Source of the DNA: Acidovorax sp. 107
GTDB taxonomy: Bacteria > Pseudomonadota > Gammaproteobacteria > Burkholderiales > Burkholderiaceae_C
DNA: 64,000 nt
Direction: 5' to 3'
Assembly (NCBI RefSeq): GCF_003058055.1
Contig: NZ_QBTZ01000001.1
Location: 2,110,501-2,174,500 of the forward strand
Shown in pieces: positions 32,600-40,477 of this stretch. A model generated the notes under the pieces. That model saw nothing but the letters and a program-made list of their open reading frames with translations, was not told the origin of the DNA and searched no databases. Every line of letters begins with the position of its first letter. Within the stretch, counting starts at the first letter, position 1. The translations under genes were made by a program, and so were the position numbers.

Positions 32600-35500
32600 T
32601 CAACTCTGAATCTGTGCCCACAGCTTGTCCAGTCGCTTCACACTCACCGGCTGGGGCGTGCGCAGCTCCTGCGCGAAGAAGCTCACGCGCAGCTCCTCCA
32701 GTAGCCAGCGCAGCTCTTGCATGCGGGCATCCACGGCGCCCTTGCGCTCGGCAACCAGGCGCCAGTAGCGCTGCTCTTGCGGGCGCAGTTCAGCCAGCTT
32801 GGCGGCGTCGCGGGCTGGGTCGGCACGGACCTTGTCCAGGCGCAGGGTAATGGCCTTGAGGTAGCGCGCGTAGTGGGCCAGTTGCGCCCAGGGGGCGATG
32901 GCGATGAAGTTCTTGGGCACGAGACGCTGTAGCTGCTGCAGTGCGTCCGCTGTCGCCTCGGGGGCGCTCTTGGTGTCCTTGATCTTGCGGGCGGCAGCGG
33001 CGTATTCGATGAGGATGGTGCCCGCGAGACGCGCCACCTCGTTGGCAATCAGCGTCAGGCGTCCCCGGCCCTCTTCCACGCGGCGCTTGAAGTCGAAATC
33101 GTTGGTAGGCAGCGGGTCGAGCAAAAAGGCGCGGTCGAGCGCCACGTCGATGATCTGGTTGCGCAGTTCTTCCTGCGTGCCACCACCGGCCCCGTCAGGC
33201 GACCGCCCGACTTGCATGTAGGCCACGGCCATCTTCTGCAGGTCGGGGATGTTCTTTTCGAGATACTTGAGGGCGTCCTTGATCTGCAGCGCAAACAGGC
33301 GACGCAGTCCGGCGCGGTGCTTGGCGGCAGCCACCTCGGGTTCGTCGAAGACCTCGATGGTCACAGCGTCGCCACCGTCGATCAAGGCCGGAAAGCCGAT
33401 CAGCGTCTGGCCCGCCTTCTTGATCTCCATGAGTTCAGGCAGCTCACCAAAGGTCCAGGTGGTGTAGCGCTGGCCAGCGGGAACGGAAGGGGCGGCGGGT
33501 GCAGAATGCGCGGCGCTGGCCGGCTTGGCTGAGGCATTGGGGCCATTTACTCCTGATTTAATAGCACCTTGGGCATGTTTCTCTAACGCATGCGGTGCTT
33601 TTTGCTTTAAATCCGTTGCATCAGCCGCTGTTCCGCCCAATTTGAGCCCCGCCAGCGCCTGGAAGGCCCCGCGCGCCTTGGCACCCCACTCCGCTTTGAG
33701 CGCGCCTAGGTTGCGGCCATGGCCCAGCTGGCGGCCATGCTCGTCCACCACCCGGAAGTTCATGAACAGGTGTGGGCTGAGCATGTCGAGCTTGAAGTCC
33801 GCACGCTTCACGTCGAGCGAGGTCTCATCGCGCACTTGCTTGAGCAGCACATCCGTCAGGCTGCCCGTGCCAAAGCGCTCGGGCGCGCCCAGCAGTTCAG
33901 CCAGGCGCGTGGCCGATTCGGGCAGCGGCACAAAGCGGCTACGCGGGCGCTGCGGCAGGCTCTTGAGCAGCGCCTGGATCTTGTCCTTGAGCATGCCGGG
34001 CACCAGCCATTCGCAGCGCTCGTCGCTCACCTGGTTGAGCACGAACAGCGGGATGGTCACGGTGATGCCGTCGCGCGCATCGCCGGGCTCGTGCAGGTAG
34101 CTGGCGGCGCAGTCCACGCCACCCAGGCGCACGGTCTTAGGAAACGCGTTGGTGGTGATGCCTGCAGCCTCGTGGCGCATCAGCTCTTCGCGGGTGAGCT
34201 TGAGCAGGTCGGGCTGCTTCTTGGACTCGTCTCGGTACCACGCTTCAAAGCTGTGGCCGCTGCACACCCCGGGCGGCAGTTGCTGGTCGTAGAAGGCGTA
34301 GATCAGCTCATCGTCCACCAGCACGTCCTGGCGGCGGGACTTGTGTTCCAGCTCCTCTACCTTGGCGATCAGCTTCTGGTTGGCGGCCAGGAAGGGCAGC
34401 TTGGTCTCCCAGTTGCCGCCCACCAGCGCCTCACGGATGAACACCTCACGCGCGGCGTGCGGGTCCACCTTGCCAAAGTTCACGCGGCGGTTGTTGTAAA
34501 CCACGATGCCGTAGAGCGTGGCGCGCTCCAGCGCGACCACCTCGGCGGATTTTTTTTCCCAGTGCGGGTCGAGCAGTTGCTTGCGCAAAAGATGCCCGCC
34601 CATCTGCTCCAGCCACTGCGGCTCGATGGCGGCAATGCCGCGCCCAAACAGGCGCGTGGTTTCCACCAGCTCCGATGCAATGATCCAGCGACCGGGCTTC
34701 TTGTTGAGGTGCGCGCCCGGGTGCTTGTAGAACTTGATGCCCCGCGCGCCCAGGTACCAGTCTTCTTCGTCGCCCTTGGCGCCTACGTTGCCCAGCAGGC
34801 CGGCCAGCATCGACAGGTGCAGCTGCTCGTAGCTCGCCGGTTGGGTGTTGATCTGCCACTTGTGCTCGGTCACCACGGTGAGCAACTGGGTGTGGATGTC
34901 GCGCCACTCACGCAGGCGGCGGATGCTGATGAAGTTCTGGCGCAGCAGTTGCTCATATTGGCGGTTGCTGAGCTTGTGCGTAGCGGCTGGGGCCGCAGCG
35001 GGTGCGGCAGGTACTGGGGCAGGACGACCACCGCCGCTGCGCTGCGCCACCGGCAAGTAGGCTTGCGATGGAGCCTTCTGCGCCGCCATGGCCTTCTGCG
35101 CGCGGGCCGACGGCAGGCTGGGCGCCCCGCCCCGGGCCTCGTTGATCCACTTCCACAGCTTCAGATACCCGCTGAACTCGCTCTTGTCGTCGTCAAACTT
35201 GGCGTGGGCCTGGTCGGCCTGCTGCTGCGCCTCCATGGGGCGGTCGCGCACGTCCTGCACGCTCAAGGCGCTGGCAATCACCAGCACTTCATCCAGCGCC
35301 TTGCGATCGCGTGCCTCGATGATCATGCGGCCCACGCGCGGGTCCAGCGGCAAGCGCGACAGCTCCACACCCATGGGGGTCAGCTCGTTGGCATCGTCCA
35401 CGGCACCCAATTCGGCCAGCAACTGATAGCCGTCGGCAATGGCACGGCCCGAGGGCGCCTCGATGAACGGGAACTGCACCACGTCGCCCAAGTGCAGCGA

Positions 35501-36724
35501 CTTCATGCGCAGGATGACGCCGGCCAGCGAGCTGCGCAAAATTTCGGGGTCAGTAAAGCGCGGACGGCTGTTGAAATCTGCCTCGTCGTACAGGCGGATG
35601 CAGATACCGTTGGCCACCCGGCCGCAGCGGCCCGCGCGCTGGTTGGCGGCGGCCTGACTGATGGGCTCGACCAGCAGTTGCTCGACCTTGCTACGAAATG
35701 AATAGCGCTTGACGCGCGCTGTGCCTGCATCAATGACGTATCGGATGCCCGGCACGGTGAGCGAGGTTTCCGCCACGTTGGTGGCCAGCACAATGCGGCG
35801 GCCCGTGTGGCCGTCAAAGATGCGATCCTGCTCGGCTTGCGACAGGCGCGCGAACAGCGGCAGCACCTCGGCGTTGCGCATCACGGGCTGGTGCGAAAGG
35901 TGCTTGCGCAAATGGTCTGCCGCCTCGCGGATCTCACGCTCCCCGGGCAAGAAGACCAGGATGTCGCCCGCCGCGTTGCCCTGCCACAGCTCGTCCACGC
36001 CATCGGCAATGGCCTCGTTCAGGCCGTAGTCGCGGCTTTCTTCAAACGGGCGGTAGCGTTGCTCCACCGGAAAGGTGCGGCCCGACACCATGATGACCGG
36101 GGCCGGGCCCTTGGCGCTTTCAAAGTGTTTGGCAAACCGGTCGGCATCAATCGTGGCCGACGTGACGATGACCTTCAGGTCCGGCCGGCGCGGCAGGATC
36201 TGGCGGATGTAGCCCAGCAGGAAGTCGATGTTGAGGCTGCGCTCGTGCGCCTCGTCGATGATGATGGTGTCGTAGGCCTTGAGCAGCGGATCGGTCTGCG
36301 TCTCGGCCAGCAAGATGCCGTCGGTCATCAGCTTGACGGAGGCATCGCGGCTCAAGCGGTCCTGAAACCGCACCTTGAAGCCCACCACATCACCCAGCGG
36401 CGTGTTCAGCTCTTCGGCAATGCGCTTGGCCACGCTGCTGGCCGCAATGCGGCGAGGCTGGGTATGGCCGATGAGCTGGCCCTTCTGGCCTGGCTTGGCA
36501 TTGCACTTGCCCCGGCCCAGCGCCAGTGCAATCTTGGGCAGCTGGGTGGTCTTGCCCGACCCAGTTTCACCGCACACGATGATCACCTGGTGCTTGGTGA
36601 TGGCCTCCATGATCTCTTCGCGCTTGCCCGATACGGGCAGGGATTCTGGGAACTCGATGGTGAACGCGCGGGGAGAAGGCGGATGGGAAGGCTCTGGCGG
36701 CCGCTGCTGATCGGGAGAAGACAT
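32600..36724 (-). CDS. hrpA: DEAH-box ATP-dependent RNA helicase HrpA
   Basis: The 1374-residue helicase remodels ribosome-bound mRNA and rescues stalled ribosomes in E. coli. Walker A is GETGSGKT at residues 52-59. The DEAH box is in IIDEAHERSLNIDF, with motifs SATIDADRF, VVG-type helicase C (NVAETSLTVPGIRYVID) and QRAGRCGR. The C-terminal third is the HrpA-specific DUF3418 region. Two low-complexity linkers interrupt the protein, near residues 545-600 (A/P-rich) and 1030-1065. The second contains an interspersed repeat read in frame. ATG 36724 is preferred over TTG 36733. Confidence 0.96.
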   Translation of the reverse strand: MSSPDQQRPPEPSHPPSPRAFTIEFPESLPVSGKREEIMEAITKHQVIIVCGETGSGKTTQLPKIALALGRGKCNAKPGQKGQLIGHTQPRRIAASSVAKRIAEELNTPLGDVVGFKVRFQDRLSRDASVKLMTDGILLAETQTDPLLKAYDTIIIDEAHERSLNIDFLLGYIRQILPRRPDLKVIVTSATIDADRFAKHFESAKGPAPVIMVSGRTFPVEQRYRPFEESRDYGLNEAIADGVDELWQGNAAGDILVFLPGEREIREAADHLRKHLSHQPVMRNAEVLPLFARLSQAEQDRIFDGHTGRRIVLATNVAETSLTVPGIRYVIDAGTARVKRYSFRSKVEQLLVEPISQAAANQRAGRCGRVANGICIRLYDEADFNSRPRFTDPEILRSSLAGVILRMKSLHLGDVVQFPFIEAPSGRAIADGYQLLAELGAVDDANELTPMGVELSRLPLDPRVGRMIIEARDRKALDEVLVIASALSVQDVRDRPMEAQQQADQAHAKFDDDKSEFSGYLKLWKWINEARGGAPSLPSARAQKAMAAQKAPSQAYLPVAQRSGGGRPAPVPAAPAAAPAATHKLSNRQYEQLLRQNFISIRRLREWRDIHTQLLTVVTEHKWQINTQPASYEQLHLSMLAGLLGNVGAKGDEEDWYLGARGIKFYKHPGAHLNKKPGRWIIASELVETTRLFGRGIAAIEPQWLEQMGGHLLRKQLLDPHWEKKSAEVVALERATLYGIVVYNNRRVNFGKVDPHAAREVFIREALVGGNWETKLPFLAANQKLIAKVEELEHKSRRQDVLVDDELIYAFYDQQLPPGVCSGHSFEAWYRDESKKQPDLLKLTREELMRHEAAGITTNAFPKTVRLGGVDCAASYLHEPGDARDGITVTIPLFVLNQVSDERCEWLVPGMLKDKIQALLKSLPQRPRSRFVPLPESATRLAELLGAPERFGTGSLTDVLLKQVRDETSLDVKRADFKLDMLSPHLFMNFRVVDEHGRQLGHGRNLGALKAEWGAKARGAFQALAGLKLGGTAADATDLKQKAPHALEKHAQGAIKSGVNGPNASAKPASAAHSAPAAPSVPAGQRYTTWTFGELPELMEIKKAGQTLIGFPALIDGGDAVTIEVFDEPEVAAAKHRAGLRRLFALQIKDALKYLEKNIPDLQKMAVAYMQVGRSPDGAGGGTQEELRNQIIDVALDRAFLLDPLPTNDFDFKRRVEEGRGRLTLIANEVARLAGTILIEYAAAARKIKDTKSAPEATADALQQLQRLVPKNFIAIAPWAQLAHYARYLKAITLRLDKVRADPARDAAKLAELRPQEQRYWRLVAERKGAVDARMQELRWLLEELRVSFFAQELRTPQPVSVKRLDKLWAQIQS
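33547..33612 (+). repeat. Interspersed ATAGC-type repeat copy inside hrpA
   Basis: On the plus strand it begins TTACTCCT, followed by ATAGCACC and GCATG, and ends in a GGTGCTTTTTGC stretch. The opening matches the intergenic copy at 20318 in the same orientation. In hrpA it encodes about residues 1038-1060 (including HAQGAIKSGVN) without breaking the frame, in a low-complexity linker. Confidence 0.6.
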
Positions 36725-36791
36725 GGGGCGCAATTATCGGGCCGCGCTGTGCGTTTGGCGCGACAGACGGGCTTATGCCCCCAGCGCTCGC

Positions 36792-36820
36792 TTGCCACGC
36801 GCTGCGCGCGTCGCCACAAT
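36792..36820 (+). promoter_or_regulatory. Promoter candidate for the leader-peptide transcript
   Basis: TTGCCA (36792-36797) and CACAAT (36815-36820) are separated by exactly 17 bases, a reasonable sigma-70 match. Transcription would start near 36827, giving an RNA of about 205 bases up to the terminator at 37030. Confidence 0.5.
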
Positions 36821-36889
36821 CGCGCCTTCGTTGTTCAGCCAGGTTTGGGTCTGTCACCCGCCGCTGAAAACCACCTGGAGGTCACTGCT

Positions 36890-36919
36890 ATGTCTGCCCG
36901 CTCGTCCGCTCCCGCCTGA
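36890..36919 (+). CDS. Putative 9-residue leader peptide
   Basis: A strong ribosome-binding site, GGAGG at 36877-36881, lies eight bases before ATG 36890. The frame encodes only MSARSSAPA and then stops at TGA. Three of nine residues are serine and three are alanine. Such a good initiation signal in front of so short a frame, followed by a terminator and alternative pairing, is the anatomy of an attenuation leader. There is no direct evidence of translation. The stop lies 12 bases before the anti-terminator strand, so ribosome position could decide the fold. Confidence 0.55.
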   Translation: MSARSSAPA

Positions 36920-36931
36920 TCACTTCCACCG

Positions 36932-37035
36932 CCCCGGCTGGACTGTGTCTTCACGCATCCAGCCAAGGCAGACCGGCGCCCTCTTGCACCCTGTGCAGCG
37001 CTCCCCAAGCCCTGGCTATTTCGCCGGGGTTTTTT
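36932..37035 (+). promoter_or_regulatory. Candidate transcription attenuator (terminator / anti-terminator)
   Basis: The terminator is CCCTGGC (37010-37016) with GCCGGGG (37023-37029) and six T. Upstream, CCCCGGC (36932-36938) is perfectly complementary to the terminator's 3' arm and could act as anti-terminator. That strand overlaps GGCTGGA (36936-36942), which pairs perfectly with TCCAGCC (36958-36964). Pairing of the second kind sequesters the anti-terminator and lets the terminator form. The mutually exclusive pairings are seen directly; function is inferred. Confidence 0.6.
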
Positions 37036-37053
37036 GTTTGGTGGAACGCACAC

Positions 37054-37305
37054 ATGAGTGCCAAGAAATTGTCTCGGGCCTTTGCCCAGGGTGAAATCAA
37101 GAAGCTGCGCCGCATGAAGCAGCCCCTGGTGCTGACGCTCGAAGCCTCGGGCCCGCCCCGAAACCCGGTGGCCATTGCACTGGCCCAACGCAGCCTGTCC
37201 AGCGCGGCAGGCAAGCACATCCGAGACCGTGGGGCCCAACGCCGTGCGGACAACGTCGCCCTGCGCAAGGCAACACTTAACGCACGCTTTGCCGAGAGCG
37301 ACTGA
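37054..37305 (+). CDS. Small, highly basic hypothetical protein
   Basis: The 83-residue protein starts at ATG 37054, only 18 bases after the T-tract of the attenuator candidate. It is rich in lysine and arginine (KKLSRAF, EIKKLRRMK, GKHIRDRGAQRRADN) and has no membrane or signal segment. A nucleic-acid or ribosome role is conceivable from the charge, but I recognise no family. No clear Shine-Dalgarno is visible beyond the weak GTGGAA. The stop is followed by 218 bases without a convincing gene before the membrane protein at 37524. Confidence 0.6.
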   Translation: MSAKKLSRAFAQGEIKKLRRMKQPLVLTLEASGPPRNPVAIALAQRSLSSAAGKHIRDRGAQRRADNVALRKATLNARFAESD

Positions 37306-37523
37306 GGGGTGGCCAATGAACGCCGTGGAGCCCTTATTGCCTGCCCTGTCTCAAGCAGCCGCTACGTACCACCCAAAGCGCAGCCCCGACCAAAGCCGGG
37401 CCGCAAAGGCTGACTTAGCCACGGGGCCAGTCACCCACCACACGACCCGGCATCTCCGTGGCATGCTCCTGCCACACCATTGCATTGCCGCGTATGCACG
37501 CAGGTCTGCCACCAGGAACCGCC

Positions 37524-38033
37524 ATGGCCCACGGTTTTTCAGAATCATCCAACGGGGTGCGTTACGCGGAGCACATTTCCGTGCCCATGCGCCTGTTTGT
37601 GGGCCTGCTCAGCGCGGCGATGTTCTTGATTCCGGTCCCCTTTGTGCAACATGCCAGCACCGCCACTCCGTGGCCTCACCTCCTCCTGGCCGCCGCCTGC
37701 GTGCTGGCGGCCAGCGCGATGGGGTTGCTGTTCATGGCCATTGCAATGGGACGGGTGCTCACGCTGCAGTTCGACGCCGCCCGGCGATGCATGGTGCGCA
37801 CGTCCCGCTGGCCGCTGGGTGCGCGCAGCACCTCCATTGCATTCGACCAGATCGCGCCGCCCGACATCCAGCGACGCGAATCGGAAGACGGTCCCTACTA
37901 TGTGCTGCGCCTGGCGGTACAGGGGGAGCGCCCCCTGCAACTGGGCGGCTTTGACCGCAGGGAAGAAGCCGAGCACTGGTGCCACCGCATCGCTGCGCTG
38001 GTAAGGCCTGGCATCCACTCGGCGCCCGGATGA
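37524..38033 (+). CDS. Small membrane protein of unknown function
   Basis: The 169-residue protein has two hydrophobic spans, about residues 22-42 and 52-76. A soluble C-terminal part follows, with alternating strands (LTLQFDAARRCMVRTSRWPLG, YYVLRLAVQG) that looks PH-like. ATG 37524 follows AGGAACC. I know similar two-span proteins in Burkholderiales but no assigned role. It lies just before argA (73 bases) on the same strand, so co-transcription is possible. Confidence 0.7.
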   Translation: MAHGFSESSNGVRYAEHISVPMRLFVGLLSAAMFLIPVPFVQHASTATPWPHLLLAAACVLAASAMGLLFMAIAMGRVLTLQFDAARRCMVRTSRWPLGARSTSIAFDQIAPPDIQRRESEDGPYYVLRLAVQGERPLQLGGFDRREEAEHWCHRIAALVRPGIHSAPG

Positions 38034-38106
38034 AGGAGCAGGTTCTAAGGACACTTATCATTCGCACCTCGCACATTTCCGCCACCGCCCCACGCCACCT
38101 CCGTCC

Positions 38107-39453
38107 ATGTCCGCCGTCTTCAACTTCACCTTTGTCCCCTGGTTCCGCTCGGTGGCGCCCTACATCCACAAATTTCGCAACCAGACGTTTGTGATCGGGC
38201 TCACGGGTGAGGCCATCGCGGCAGGCAAACTGCACAGCATTGCGCAAGACCTGGCGCTGATCCAGGCCATGGGCGTCAAGATCGTGCTGGTGCACGGTTT
38301 TCGCCCGCAGGTGAACGAGCAGCTCGCGGCCAAGGGGCATGCGGCCAAGTATTCGCACGGCATCCGCATCACCGACTCGGTGGCCCTCGATTGCGCGCAA
38401 GAGGCTGCGGGCCAGCTGCGCTACGAGATCGAGGCGGCCTTCAGCCAAGGCCTACCCAACACACCCATGGCAGGCGCCACCGTGCGAGTGATCTCGGGCA
38501 ACTTTCTCACGGCGCGGCCCGTGGGCATTGTGGATGGGGTGGATTTTCAGCACTCGGGCCTGGTGCGCAAGGTGGATGTGGCCGGCATTCAGCGCACGCT
38601 GGACATGGGGGCGCTGGTGCTGCTGTCTCCGTTTGGCTTCTCGCCCACGGGCGAGGCCTTCAACCTGAGCATGGAAGAAGTGGCGACCAGCGTGGCCATC
38701 GAGTTGCGGGCTGACAAGCTGATCTTTTTGACCGAGGTGCAGGGCATCCGCATGTCGCCCACCGAGCCCGAGAGTGACGACAACCCCATCGACACCGAGC
38801 TGCCGCTGGCCGCTGCGCAGGCCCTGCTGGCCCAGTTGCCACCCGCCCAGCAGCCCACCGACACTGGCTTTTATCTGCAGCACTGCGTGAAGGCCTGCAA
38901 GGCCGGCGTGGAGCGCAGCCACATCCTGCCGTTTGCGGTGGATGGCTCGCTGCTGCTGGAGGTGTATGTGCACGACGGCATCGGCACCATGGTCATCGAC
39001 GAAAAGCTGGAAGAGCTGCGCGAGGCCACCATCGACGACGTGGGCGGCATCCTGCAGCTGATCGAGCCCTTCGAGAAGGACGGTACGTTGGTCAAGCGCG
39101 ACCGCACCGAGATCGAACGCGACATCTCCACCTACACCATCATCGAGCACGACGGCGTGATCTTCGGCTGCGCCGCGCTCTACCCCTACCCCGAGGCCAA
39201 GACGGCGGAGATGGCCGCCGTGACCGTATCGCCACAAAGCCAGGGCACGGGCGACGGCGAAAAGCTGCTCAAACGCATCGAGCAGCGTGCACGCCTGCTG
39301 GGGCTGGACAGCATCTTTGTGCTGACCACCCGCACCATGCACTGGTTCATCAAGCGCGGCTTCTCGCCGGTAGACCCTGACTGGCTGCCCGACGCCCGCA
39401 AGCGCAAGTACAACTGGGATCGCAAGAGCCAAGTGCTGGTCAAGAAGCTCTAA
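38107..39453 (+). CDS. argA: Amino-acid N-acetyltransferase (N-acetylglutamate synthase)
   Basis: The 448-residue ArgA makes N-acetylglutamate from glutamate and acetyl-CoA, the first step of arginine synthesis, and is normally inhibited by arginine. Residues 1-280 form an amino-acid-kinase-like domain (FRNQTFVIGLTGEAI, KIVLVHGFRPQVNEQL). Residues 290-448 are the GNAT domain with the acetyl-CoA loop VSPQSQGTGDGEKLL. The length fits the bacterial family. It converges on the beta-lactamase gene, and their stop codons overlap at 39450-39453. No other arg gene is in the window. Confidence 0.96.
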   Translation: MSAVFNFTFVPWFRSVAPYIHKFRNQTFVIGLTGEAIAAGKLHSIAQDLALIQAMGVKIVLVHGFRPQVNEQLAAKGHAAKYSHGIRITDSVALDCAQEAAGQLRYEIEAAFSQGLPNTPMAGATVRVISGNFLTARPVGIVDGVDFQHSGLVRKVDVAGIQRTLDMGALVLLSPFGFSPTGEAFNLSMEEVATSVAIELRADKLIFLTEVQGIRMSPTEPESDDNPIDTELPLAAAQALLAQLPPAQQPTDTGFYLQHCVKACKAGVERSHILPFAVDGSLLLEVYVHDGIGTMVIDEKLEELREATIDDVGGILQLIEPFEKDGTLVKRDRTEIERDISTYTIIEHDGVIFGCAALYPYPEAKTAEMAAVTVSPQSQGTGDGEKLLKRIEQRARLLGLDSIFVLTTRTMHWFIKRGFSPVDPDWLPDARKRKYNWDRKSQVLVKKL

Positions 39454-40364
39454 GCACGGGTGAAAGTCTCGTGTGCGGCCGCCACGGCGCGCGCCACCTG
39501 GGCAATCGCCGCATCCCGCTGCTCGGGCGACGCCATGGAGCGCGTGAGGTAACAGGTCACCAGCACCGGGGCGCCGCCGCCCTGCGGCCACAACACGCCG
39601 ATGTCGTTGGCCGTGCCGCTGTCGCCCGCCGTGCCTGTCTTGTCGCCCACCTTCCAGCCCGGCACACCGGCGCGCAGCCGTTTGTCGCCCGTGCTGGTCT
39701 CCACCAGCCAGCGCTGCAGCCAGGCCCGGGACGTGGGGCTGAGCGCGTTGCCCAGCACCAGTTTCTGCATGGTCTGCCGCATGGCCAGCGGCGTGGTGGT
39801 GTCACGCGGGTCGCCCACGGCAGCCTCATTCAGTGTGGGCTCCGTGCGGTCCAGCCGCGTGACCTCATCACCCAGGGAACGCACGAATGCGGTGAACCCG
39901 GCCGGGCCGCCGTGGCGGGCCAGCAGCACATTGGCGGCGGTGTTGTCGCTCAGGCTCACGGTGGCAGCGCACAGCTCTCCCACCGTCAGGCCACCACCAT
40001 CGCCCGCGCGCGGGCCGCTGACGGGCGAGTACGCCACCACGTCGGCCGCTGCGTAGTGCACACGTGCATCCAGCCGCTCTTTGCCCTGGTCCACCAAAGC
40101 CAGCATCCAGCCGGCGAGCACCAGCTTGAAGGTGCTGGCCATGGCAAACCGCTCGTCTTGCCGCCAGCCCAGCGCCAGGCCCGACCCGGTATCGAGCATG
40201 GCCACACCCAGGCGGCCCTGGGCGGCGCGTTCGATGCCGGCGAGGGTGTCTTTCCAGACGCGGGTGGTCTGGTCGCGGCGGTCCGGGTTGCAGACGGCAG
40301 CGCAACCCCACAAAGGCAGGGCCGTGGCGGCCATCAAACCCAAGGAAAACTGTCTTCTTTGCAT
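39450..40364 (-). CDS. Class A beta-lactamase
   Basis: The 304-residue serine hydrolase opens the beta-lactam ring. Catalytic motifs are complete: S77 in STFK, S139-D140-N141, E175 with N179 in EPTLNEA (the omega-loop glutamate), and K242-T-G. The N-terminus MQRRQFSLGL is a twin-arginine type signal, and LWGC at about residues 18-21 could be a lipobox, so export by Tat and lipid anchoring are both possible. ATG 40364 is used rather than TTG 40391. The divergent ampR indicates inducible expression. Spectrum (penicillinase, cephalosporinase or carbapenemase) is not readable. Confidence 0.93.
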   Translation of the reverse strand: MQRRQFSLGLMAATALPLWGCAAVCNPDRRDQTTRVWKDTLAGIERAAQGRLGVAMLDTGSGLALGWRQDERFAMASTFKLVLAGWMLALVDQGKERLDARVHYAAADVVAYSPVSGPRAGDGGGLTVGELCAATVSLSDNTAANVLLARHGGPAGFTAFVRSLGDEVTRLDRTEPTLNEAAVGDPRDTTTPLAMRQTMQKLVLGNALSPTSRAWLQRWLVETSTGDKRLRAGVPGWKVGDKTGTAGDSGTANDIGVLWPQGGGAPVLVTCYLTRSMASPEQRDAAIAQVARAVAAAHETFTRA

Positions 40365-40477
40365 ATCGATGGAAAGCGTGTTGAGGAACAAGGCCCGAAC
40401 GATACTGGGGTTCAGCCCCCAGCACCATCGACAATAATTGCCAAAAGCCCCAAGAAAAACTTTGACCTTTTGGCGCC

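Noticed and set aside
33719..35701. A 660-codon plus-strand frame inside hrpA
   Set aside because: Antisense shadow of the helicase gene with biased composition; no motif.
36920..37053. Reading the 36.9-37.0 kb hairpins as a stand-alone small RNA
   Set aside because: Possible, but the mini-ORF with a strong ribosome-binding site and the exact terminator/anti-terminator pairing fit attenuation better.
37175..37954. 259-codon frame across the 37.2-37.9 kb region
   Set aside because: It overlaps the basic-protein gene and the two-span membrane gene in other phases and has no motif.
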